DNA of 64,000 nucleotides from Rhinopithecus roxellana (lineage: Eukaryota; Chordata; Mammalia; Primates; Cercopithecidae), in contig NC_044561.1 in NCBI RefSeq assembly GCF_007565055.1, forward strand, positions 27,994,114 through 28,058,113. The letters run 5' to 3'. Every line of letters starts with the position of its first letter. Within the stretch, counting starts at the first letter, position 1. The notes under the pieces were generated by a model. That model did not search any database. It was given only the letters and a program-made list of their open reading frames with translations, and was not told the DNA's origin. A program made the translations under genes and the position numbers. Positions 1-10,865 of the stretch are shown piece after piece.

Positions 1-1312
<1,312 letters not shown>

Positions 1313-4300
1313 TACACTACTCCATTTTTAAAACCAGGTACATCAATGACTTTGTAAAATAAATATCTGACCTAAAACTAACCAAGTAAGGTATATGTCA
1401 AGGACACTGCAGCTAGAGAGGAAGCAGCACAAAGAGAAGCACAGAGTGTGAAGCAATAAAACATCTGCCCGTCACTGCAAGAGCTTAACATGTGCACCCA
1501 TCCAGAGGGTGGAGATGGGGGGTGCCTGCAAGAAATAAGACTGGAGAGGAAGGCAGGGCCTGGATCCTACAGAGAGGCTGGAACAGGTGCCAACTACCTG
1601 GATTTATACACACAGGTGCTGAGGAGACGATGGGGATTGGGAGATGGACGTCTGCCAAGATTTCAGAGGTATGACCTGGTGTGGGTTCGGTGAGAACACC
1701 ACCAGTACCTGGACAGATGCCACAGGTCTTGCTGGGTGACTTGGGCGGTGAAAGTCAAGCACAGTAATGGGAGGCTCGTAATAAACAGAAATGGCAGAGC
1801 CCAAATGGGAGGCAGCAAACCCCTAGGCCTCAGCTCCTCACTCACTCACTCACTCAGTTAGTCACGCCACCAACACTCAACACACAGGATGAACTCGGTA
1901 TGGGCCGGACACTGTCCTGCAACAGAGGAGGGAATCAATCCAGCCAGGAGCTGCCCACAGTACTCCCCTCAGGTCCCCAAAACAGTGCAGGTACACCTAG
2001 AAGCAGACTACACCCCCATCACCCTCAGGCTTTCAAAATGGAATAATTAACTTTCTGAAAAAGGCTGTGTTTCTTCTTAGGTGAAAATAGGGGGCAAGAG
2101 AAAACCACCAACCCAAAAGACGATGTTTCAACATTTATCTGCTGAATTGTGTGCTCCTTACCAATTTGTTTGTGTGGAAGGCTGAAGGTCAGAGGGGAAA
2201 GTACAGCAGGCCTGAGAAATAGTCTGTTCTTTTCCTCTCCAGCCTTCGGCAGATTTCAACAAGGTTTCATTTCCACAGATAGAGCCAGGAGGGAAACTGG
2301 TTTTCCCTGATCATGTGATCCAGTTAAATGAGCCTTTCGGAAGGTGTTCTTTCTGCAGGATCCTGGATGCCAAACCACAGCAAGGGAGGGTGGCTGCTCT
2401 GTCTCTGGTTCCACTGTAGGACCATTAGAGAGCCACGGATGCTCGTTACTTGGCAGCTTTTCTAGACAGTTATCGGAGTCTAGGCTTCATGACCCTTAAT
2501 TCCTACCATTAACATAACAGCGTTTTTCAAAATAACTTCTCTAGCTTTAACTTCTTCTTTTATTCGAAAGTTGGAGGGTGTGTGTGTGTAATTTCAGGCA
2601 GCTTCTGGTTACAAATAGGAAGGAATATGCACGTGGAAGCATCAGGACTGTCAGAAAAGGTGTTGGACAAACGCTCCTCTAGGCCATGTGCTGTGCTGAA
2701 CCCCAGGGAGGCAAACAGCTACCTGAGTGAATAAACACAAGGAGGGGGCCCAGGGACAAGTCGAGAGGCCTCGTACAATGCTCGATGCTGAGCTAGAAAA
2801 GGCCTCGCAGAGGAGGCTCTATGTCTCTGGAAATAAGAGATGTCCATGAGGCCAGCAGACAGAATGGAGGGAGGCATTCTTCATGGAGGGGGAGCATCCA
2901 AGAAAGCCATGCAGGCCAGAGGCAGGTGCAGCCCGGGCTGGGGGAAGGGGGCATTTTAAGGGAAAAGTTGAGAGAGATGTGGGGGCTGAATGAGGCTCCT
3001 GAATGACAGAAATGCTTTTGTTTTGTGTAAAATCATATCGCATGACCCTTTGGTTTCCAAAACACTTTTAAAACCCCATTATGGGGCTCTAATTAAATCC
3101 TAATTGGGATAAGCACAATGACCAAGAAAGTACATCAAATGACAAGGTTAAAAACTAGAGGTGGCTAGTTGCTGAGATACCAAATAGACCAACTTATCCT
3201 GACTAGTCAGAACCCAGCCAGCCTGAAAGAAATGGGATCAAAGGGAGCAGGGCTCTGAGCTCACTGCTCGGGTGGCTTCTGTCCCTTGATCTGTTGGAAT
3301 TAGTATGCACCACCTGTGTCACCAATACAGTACGCGATCGGAAGAGACATTCCGAATTTACTACTGGCATATCTGTACGTCTCCTGCCCCTCCCCCTTCC
3401 CTCTGAGGCAAGCCCGCAGTCCTTGGAACATCATCTCCTCCATGAAGCCTCCAGCTCATCCTCTCATTGTCTTGGAGAGCGACCACCGGGAGAGCCACCT
3501 CCTGGCTGCTTGTCATGGGTGCCCATCAGACTCAAGGCCCTGGGAGGATGGGGTGCATGCTGTGGGCACCTAACCCGTGACCAGCGCGACTACAGAAAGA
3601 GAAGTGGGTGTTGCTCCACTCCTCCAGGAGGGCAGCTCCCGCTGGGGCAGCCATGCCACGCTCACCCTGCGCAGACTATGGCAACTGCAGTGGTAAAACC
3701 CGGGCAAGATGCTTTGGAAGCCCATGGACCAGAGGCACTCTACCTACAGGCAGAATTTCTAAAACAGAAATTTCAATTTAGAAATTTCTAAAACTGGGTC
3801 CAGGATGCCTCTTCAAGAGACTGTCCCCTTTCCTCCCATGCTCCCCAGTCCTGCATCGTAGAATCAGAGGTCCCCTCCATTCCAAAAAGCCCCAGCACCC
3901 GGCCTCGCAGCTGCACCTCGCAGGGTGGGGCCTCCACCCTGCCACAGCCTCCTCTCTGCTTCTCTATGGCCACAGGCGCGCGATCCACCACCCTTCTGGG
4001 CTGCTGCCTTGGATGGGAAACCCCCTACACCCACCCCTGCAGACCCTCAGCTTGCAGCACTCCTACCCTGTCTCCAAACAGCCAATTCCCACAGCCCTGC
4101 TCTCGCTGGCTGGCTCCCGGGGCTGAATAGCACTGAGTGGAAGCAAGTGCCTCACTGGGAGAATGGCCTCGGGAGCCATTTTCAACCAAGGTGGTAGGCT
4201 CTGGACAAGCCACAGAATCCATACATGCCCTGAGAACAGAAGTAAGAGAGGACTGAGGACTGCCGGTGGCAAGAGAAAATCTCCAAATCTCATCTCACTC

Positions 4301-4474
4301 CCAATTCCACCACCAGCACCTCCACCTGCAACCATTCAAGCCTCTCCTGCCCACAGCCTCCCTGGGCCACTGTCAACTTCATACACCCAAGATTTACAGA
4401 GGACCCACTTCGTGAGGGCCAGGCACCCCAGGGGGTGCTAAGAGCAAGAAGACCTCACGGAACTGGGGAACAAA
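1313..4474. other. Unique DNA, no gene recognised
   Basis: No convincing coding region or well preserved repeat is visible. A short (CTCA)n run lies at 1837-1856. The stretch near 3378-3480 ('ctcctccatgaagcctccag') resembles the 3' part of an L2 LINE but is too degraded to call. Open frames such as 3294-3791 (165 codons) show no recognisable motif. Confidence 0.5.
1837..1856. repeat. (CTCA)n microsatellite
   Basis: Five tandem CTCA units. Confidence 0.8.
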
Positions 4475-4770
4475 AGCTGACATTCACTGAGCACCTGCTG
4501 CGGGCCAGGTTCCATCCACTGTTCATCCAATCTTCACAACCACTCACTAATAAATGAATGATACACCATTCCATCCAATCTTCACATCCACTCACTAATA
4601 CATGAATGATACACTGTTCCATACAATCTTCACATCCACTCACTAATACATGAATGTCATCACTGAGGGCCAGGGGAGTTCAGCCACTTGCCTGAAGCCA
4701 CAAGGCCAGGGAGGCCCACACAGAGGCCCCAGTATGCTGTCCTGATACCACATGCTCAGTCCCTCCCAGA
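4475..4770 (-). mobile_element. MIR SINE with an internal tandem expansion
   Basis: The plus strand reads the reverse complement of MIR: 'cactgagcacctgctgcggg' near the start, then the duplicated block, then 'cagccacttgcctgaagcca' and 'aggccagggaggcccacaca', which match the usual 'aacttgcccaaggtcacaca' stretch. The middle is expanded into three 48-bp copies (see 4528-4656). Confidence 0.65.
4528..4656. repeat. Tandem repeat, 48-bp unit, about 2.7 copies, inside a MIR
   Basis: 'caatcttcaca' followed by 'ccactcactaata' recurs at 4528, 4576 and 4624, a constant spacing of 48 bases. The third copy stops after 'catgaatg'. Copies differ at only a few positions. Confidence 0.9.
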
Positions 4771-4930
4771 AGCACAGGAAGGGAGAAACAGGGCCAGGGA
4801 CTGTGCTCTGTGCCTTCCACACATGTTCTCATGGGATCCTTAGGCCAAGGTGAAAAGTCAGAGTCAAACTGTGTCCACACCCGCCACAGCCAGAGAGAAG
4901 CCGAGCGGGCTGAGGAAGCCCACCTCTCAC

Positions 4931-5048
4931 CCCACTGTCAGCCACAGCCAAGACGACTGCTCAGAGCCCCAGCGCGGCCGGGATCCCAACCCACTGTCAG
5001 CCACGGCCAAGACGACTGCTCAGAGCCCCAGCACAGCCGGGATACACA
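4931..5048. repeat. Tandem duplication, 59-bp unit, two copies
   Basis: Copy 1 (4931-4989) and copy 2 (4990-5048) both run from 'cccactgtcagccac' to 'gccgggat', with a few differences such as 'cgcgg' against 'cacag'. The DNA is GC-rich and unique, with no transposon recognised around it. Confidence 0.9.
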
Positions 5049-5540
5049 ATTCTGAGTTTGCCCATGGGTTCTGAGCAGGTGGGCGTGAGGTGAGGGCAAC
5101 AGCTGCCCTCCTCCCTCTCCTGGGAGGTGCACAATTCTGGCCAGCAGAACATGGGCACCGCTGGCCCAGGTGGCCACCCCAGTGAGAGACAGAATCTGAG
5201 GATGCAATGTCCTCAGAGACAAATTCAAGAACCACAAGAGAAGCCAGGCCATCCACTACCACAATCCTGCAAGTTCTGAATGAAGGGGAGGGCCCCCTGG
5301 GGTCTCCGGCCATCTGGGCTGCTTACAGAGGACAGAAACCTGCAAGCCACAGGTAAAACACACAGTGAGGCCGCCTGGGCTAGACGCTGGCCACACTGTT
5401 AGATTTTGAAAACCCGAATAGATGAATGTTTTAAAAGGAATGAAAAAGTAAAACAGGGATACATTTTATTCTAGAAACTGTTCTACGATTAACTGTTAAG
5501 TCATTTTATGTGAGACAAAACACAATTCTAAAAATTAAGT
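5049..5540. other. Unique DNA, nothing recognised
   Basis: No coding signal or clear repeat is seen. GC content falls toward the Alu at the right end. Confidence 0.5.
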
Positions 5541-5795
5541 TTATAATCCCAGCACTTTGGGAGGCTGAGGCATGGTGGATCGCTTGAGCCCAGGAGTTCC
5601 AGACCAACCTGGGCAACAGGGCGAAACTTCGTCTCTACAAAAAATAAAAAAATTAACCAGGCATGGTGGCGCACACACAGTCCCAGCTACTTGGGAGACT
5701 GAGATAGGAGAATGGCTTGAACCCGGGAGGCAGAGACAGTGAGCCAAGATTGGCCAGGGCAACAGAGCTAGACCCTGTCTTAAAAAAAAAAAAAA
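5541..5795 (+). mobile_element. Alu, 5'-truncated, old (AluJ/S-like)
   Basis: The copy starts at 'ataatcccagcactttggg', so about the first 25 bases are missing. It has the older 'gcttgagcccaggagttcc' and 'aacctgggcaacagggcgaa' stretches and ends in a 14-base A run. The right arm has lost sequence before 'gagccaagattggcc'. Confidence 0.85.
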
Positions 5796-6713
5796 CCAAA
5801 AATTTTATTATCTGTTTTCAAATGTGCCTTCACCAAAAGAGCTTCTCAGAACGAGCAGAGCCTCCCCCAAAGGAAGTGGAAGCGGATGTGCACCTTCTCC
5901 CTCTGCCCCACTCCCTGTAACCCCCACTCACTGCCACAGGAAACATTCGTGTAATTTACACTCGAGCCCGAGACGGCCTGACCTGCTCACTGCTCCAGGA
6001 GACCCACCTGGCAGCAGGACCCTCCCTCAGTGGTCCCAGAGCCAGTCTCTAGGACGCATGTCACCAGAAGACGCCGGCTGTGCCAGAGCCAGGAAGGGGC
6101 ACAGCACAGCGCAGACTTCTATCTAAAAGGATTCTGGTCTGCGCGTGGGCATGTGGGCCTTTTTTTCTCATCATTTGTTTTTGTTTTGCTTGAATTTCCT
6201 AGTTTTAACAGTCATGTGCAACGCACATAGAATTCTTTTAATTTTAGTAATTTACCACAGTGAACGCACCCAAATCATAGCTGGAAAAACAAATCCTATT
6301 AGGAAAATAACTCCTCTACCCTACTCGGCGGTGGGTGTCCTCCCTCTCCTTAGCCCTTCCATCTGGAATGGTCGAGGCCACCTCTCCCGAGAAGCGCTTG
6401 AAGAACACCCGCCAGCGCATCGCTCCGCGCTCCCCCTCGGTCCACCTGCTCTTCTGCAGGAGAGATGTCTCCTCCCACAGTCAGCGGGCAAGCATCGGAA
6501 TGCCTGCAGGTGCCTCTGCAGGGACACGGATGGCATGCGTTCCCACGACGACTTCATCATAAACATGAAACGTGGCTCTGAGGCCCAGCTGGGTCATCCC
6601 TGAGATACACATGGATCAGAGCTGGGGGAAGGGGTGTTTGCCACAAGAAACAAAGGCTGCTGGCCCAGGGCAGCTCGCCTGCTGTCGGTTGCCCCCAGCC
6701 TGGTCCTCATGGC
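5796..6713. other. Unique DNA, no gene recognised
   Basis: Mixed GC-rich (5840-6120, 6330-6560) and AT-rich (6150-6310) sequence. Overlapping open frames here (for example 6145-6603, 152 codons) have no family motif and occur on both strands, as expected by chance. Confidence 0.45.
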
Positions 6714-6752
6714 AACCAACTAAACAAACAAACAAACAAACAAACAAAAACA
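6714..6752. repeat. (CAAA)n simple repeat
   Basis: About seven tandem 'aaac' units lie directly before the L1 segment. Confidence 0.8.
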
Positions 6753-6755
6753 GAC

Positions 6756-9700
6756 AGTATTGAGTGTCAAGAGTCTTGGATATCAATAACAAAAAGATGA
6801 GTAATCCAATTAAAACTGAGCAAAGGGTATGAATAGGCATTTCTTCAAAGAAGATACACAGACAGCCAATAAGCATGGGAAACGAGTCTCAAACTTGAGA
6901 GCCATGCAGGAGCTCAAAACCACAATGAGATACCCCTTCACACGAGGATGGCGACAAGGTTTAAACGTGGGATCACACGAGGATGGCGACAAGGTTTAAA
7001 CGTGGGATCACACGAGGATGGCGACAAGGTTTAAACGTGGGATCACACGAGGATGGCGACAAGGTTTAAACGTGGGATCGCACGAGGATGGCGACAAGGT
7101 TTAAACGTGGGATCGCACGAGGATGGCGACAAGGTTTAAACGTGGGATCGCACGAGGATGGCGACAAGGTTTAAACGTGGGATCGCACGAGGATGGCGAC
7201 AAGGTTTAAACGTGGGATCGCACGAGGATGGCGACAACGTTTAAACGTGGGATCGCACGAGGATGGCGACAACGTTTAAACGTGGGATCGCACGAGGATG
7301 GCGACAAGGTTTAAACGTGGGATCGCACGAGGATGGCGACAAGGTTTAAACGTGGGATCGCACGAGGATGGCGACAAGGTTTAAACGTGGGATCGCACGA
7401 GGATGGCGACAACGTTTAAACGTGGGATCGCACGAGGATGGCGACAAGGTTTAAACGTGGGATCGCACGAGGATGGCGACAAGGTTTAAACGTGGGATCG
7501 CACGAGGATGGCGACAAGGTTTAAACGTGGGATCGCACGAGGATGGCGACAAGGTTTAAACGTGGGATCGCACGAGGATGGCGACAAGGTTTAAACGTGG
7601 GATCGCACGAGGATGGCGACAAGGTTTAAACGTGGGATCGCACGAGGATGGCGACAAGGTTTAAACGTGGGATCGCACGAGGATGGCGACAACGTTTAAA
7701 CGTGGGATCGCACGAGGATGGCGACAACGTTTAAACGTGGGATCGCACGAGGATGGCGACAAGGTTTAAACGTGGGATCGCACGAGGATGGCGACAAGGT
7801 TTAAACGTGGGATCGCACGAGGATGGCGACAAGGTTTAAACGTGGGATCGCACGAGGATGGCGACAAGGTTTAAACGTGGGATCGCACGAGGATGGCGAC
7901 AAGGTTTAAACGTGGGATCGCACGAGGATGGCGACAAGGTTTAAACGTGGGATCGCACGAGGATGGCGACAAGGTTTAAACGTGGGATCGCACGAGGATG
8001 GCGACAACGTTTAAACGTGGGATCGCACGAGGATGGCGACAACGTTTAAACGTGGGATCGCACGAGGATGGCGACAACGTTTAAACGTGGGATCGCACGA
8101 GGATGGCGACAAGGTTTAAACGTGGGATCGCACGAGGATGGCGACAAGGTTTAAACGTGGGATCGCACGAGGATGGCGACAACGTTTAAACGTGGGATCG
8201 CACGAGGATGGCGACAAGGTTTAAACGTGGGATCGCACGAGGATGGCGACAAGGTTTAAACGTGGGATCGCACGAGGATGGCGACAAGGTTTAAACGTGG
8301 GATCGCACGAGGATGGCGACAACGTTTAAACGTGGGATCGCACGAGGATGGCGACAAGGTTTAAACGTGGGATCGCACGAGGATGGCGACAAGGTTTAAA
8401 CGTGGGATCGCACGAGGATGGCGACAACGTTTAAACGTGGGATCGCACGAGGATGGCGACAACGTTTAAACGTGGGATCGCACGAGGATGGCGACAACGT
8501 TTAAACGTGGGATCGCACGAGGATGGCGACAACGTTTAAACGTGGGATCGCACGAGGATGGCGACAAGGTTTAAACGTGGGATCGCACGAGGATGGCGAC
8601 AAGGCTTAAACGTGGGATCGCACGAGGATGGCGACAACGTTTAAACGTGGGATCGCACGAGGATGGCGACAAGGTTTAAACGTGGGATCGCACGAGGATG
8701 GCGACAAGGTTTAAACGTGGGATCGCACGAGGATGGCGACAAGGTTTAAACGTGGGATCGCACGAGGATGGCGACAACGTTTAAACGTGGGATCGCACGA
8801 GGATGGCGACAAGGTTTAAACGTGGGATCGCACGAGGATGGCGACAAGGTTTAAACGTGGGATCGCACGAGGATGGCGACAAGGTTTAAACGTGGGATCG
8901 CACGAGGATGGCGACAAGGTTTAAACGTGGGATCGCACGAGGATGGCGACAACGTTTAAACGTGGGATCGCACGAGGATGGCGACAAGGTTTAAACGTGG
9001 GATCGCACGAGGATGGCGACAAGGTTTAAACGTGGGATCGCACGAGGATGGCGACAAGGTTTAAACGTGGGATCGCACGAGGATGGCGACAAGGTTTAAA
9101 CGTGGGATCGCACGAGGATGGCGACAAGGTTTAAACGTGGGATCGCACGAGGATGGCGACAAGGTTTAAACGTGGGATCGCACGAGGATGGCGACAAGGT
9201 TTAAACGTGGGATCGCACGAGGATGGCGACAAGGTTTAAACGTGGGATCGCACGAGGATGGCGACAAGGTTTAAACGTGGGATCGCACGAGGATGGCGAC
9301 AAGGTTTAAACGTGGGATCGCACGAGGATGGCGACAAGGTTTAAACGTGGGATCGCACGAGGATGGCGACAAGGTTTAAACGTGGGATCGCACGAGGATG
9401 GCGACAAGGTTTAAACGTGGGATCGCACGAGGATGGCGACAACGTTTAAACGTGGGATCGCACGAGGATGGCGACAAGGTTTAAATGTGGGAAGACCAGA
9501 GCCCTCATGCATTGCTGGTGGGAAGGTAAAACGCTGCGGCAGCTGCAGGAAGCTCTGGCAGCTCCTCGCAATGCTCAACATGGAGTTATCACATGAGCCA
9601 GCAGCTCCACTCCTTGGTATATCCCCGAGAAAAAGGAAAACATGACTGCAAAAATGTGTGTATGAATGTCCATAGCAGCAGTCTGCGTAACAGTCAAAAA

Positions 9701-10133
9701 GTGGAAACACCCCAAATGTCCATTCACTAAGAGTGGATGAATAAAACACAGCATATCCATTCAATGGAATCTTATTTGGCCAAAAAAGAATGAAGCAGGC
9801 GTGCTGCAACCCGGACGAGCCTTGACAGCCCCATGAAGGGAACGGTGAGCCAGTTTCAAAGGCCACAGATTGTGTGATTCCACTTATACGAATCCACAGA
9901 GGCAGAAAGCAGATTCCTGGTTGCCTGGGACAGGGGGAAGGGCTGGAGGAGTGGGGAACGATTACTAATGGGTACAGGGTTTCCTTGTGAGGTGATGATA
10001 CTGTTCTGAAATTGACTGTGATGACAGTCACACAACTCTGCAAACACACTAAAAACCATTGAATTGTACACTTTAAATGGTGAACTCTATGGTACGTGAA
10101 TTACATCTCAATAAAGATGTCTAAAAAGAGTCT
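6756..10133 (+). mobile_element. L1 LINE (L1MA/MB-like), 3' end of ORF2 plus 3' UTR, split by a minisatellite
   Basis: Before the array, 6785-6940 contains 'aggcatttcttcaaagaaga', 'aataagcatgg' and 'aaaaccacaatgagatacc', diagnostic of the last part of L1 ORF2. After the array, 9493-9790 reads 'ccctcatgcattgctggtgg', 'cagctccactccttggtata' and 'aatggaatcttatttggcc', the continuation of the same ORF2 end. The 3' UTR finishes at about 10125 with 'tgaattacatctcaataaag'. The coding remnant is full of stops. The 35-bp minisatellite sits exactly between the two halves and appears to have expanded from L1 sequence. Confidence 0.85.
6941..9492. repeat. Minisatellite/VNTR, 35-bp unit, about 73 copies, CpG-rich
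   Basis: Unit starts occur at 6941 + 35n from 6941 to 9461, giving 72 full copies and a 32-base final one. Each unit begins 'cacgaggatggcgacaagg', contains the 8-base palindrome GTTTAAAC, and ends 'gtgggatcg'. Copies 1-3 end in 'atca' and later ones in 'atcg'. Position 18 is G in most copies and C in 18 of them (9, 10, 14, 22, 23, 31-33, 36, 40, 43-46, 49, 53, 58, 72). Copy 48 has one T-to-C change in the palindrome, and copy 73 has 'aaatgtgg'. No other variation is seen. The unit is 54% GC with four CpGs (five in the C variant). Confidence 0.98.
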
Positions 10134-10674
10134 AGAATAAGGATATTTTAAGGACATTTATAACCCCAACTGCCTTCTCAGAAGGCAGCTCTCAGAAACA
10201 GAGGCCCTTTGCTGTGGGACTACAGCGATGATGGGCTTTGACGTGCAGCTTTCGGGTCAGAGCTGAGGAGGGCTGACCAGCCCCACCCAGGGGCAGCAGG
10301 GATTTCAGTCTGGATGGTGCTTCCTGGATGGCGAGATGGCAGCAGAGCAAAGAGAGCTCTCCCTGGGACCCCAGGCCTGGTTACGCTAATAGAAATCTTC
10401 GCAAAGGACTGATATAAATGGTTGTGTTGTTCTGCTTTTTTGTTTTTAACTGGAGAGGGCTTGAGGTTGGCATAGGGCAAACCAAACCCGCCTGGGAAGA
10501 CACCGTGACCCCATGATGCCCACGGCACCCCTTCCACGGGGACACCCCACACATGGCAGACACAGGCATTCCGGGGAACACTCCAGCCTTCATCAAGCAA
10601 GAAATAGGCCTGGGGGCAATTCTATGACTAGAGCTCATGGGGAGGGATACCTCTGGCTGGCACCCCAACCTCAT
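10134..10674. other. Unique DNA, nothing recognised
   Basis: Mostly GC-rich non-repetitive sequence between two L1 fragments. Minus-strand frames of 97-126 codons show no recognisable family. Confidence 0.45.
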
Positions 10675-10865
10675 TTAAAATGCTTGCACCCTCTGAGCCA
10701 GTAATTTCATTTCTGGGAATCTGTCCCAAGGAAATTATCCAAAATGCAAACAAATATTTATGTAGAAAGATGGTCATCACAGCATTATTTATACATCGAA
10801 AAAGATAGGATCTAAATGTCTAATAATATGGAAGTGATTAGAGCTATATCCATGTGTTGCTGACA
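10675..10865 (+). mobile_element. L1M fragment (late ORF2 region)
   Basis: 'cctctgagccagtaatttca', 'atttctgggaatctgtccca', 'aaatatttatgtagaaagat' and 'atcacagcattatttataca' follow the order of an old L1 (M4/ME-like) near the end of ORF2. It is not colinear with the neighbouring L1 copy. Confidence 0.7.

Noticed and set aside
3294..3791. 165-codon frame
   Set aside because: No recognisable family, no supporting signals, and overlapping frames in the same region.
6941..9492. CRISPR-like regular array
   Set aside because: Units are head-to-tail identical with no unique spacers, they sit in a primate L1, and no cas genes are present. It is a minisatellite.
9411..10049. 212-codon minus-strand frame
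   Set aside because: It is antisense to an L1 3' end and the edge of the minisatellite. No independent coding evidence.
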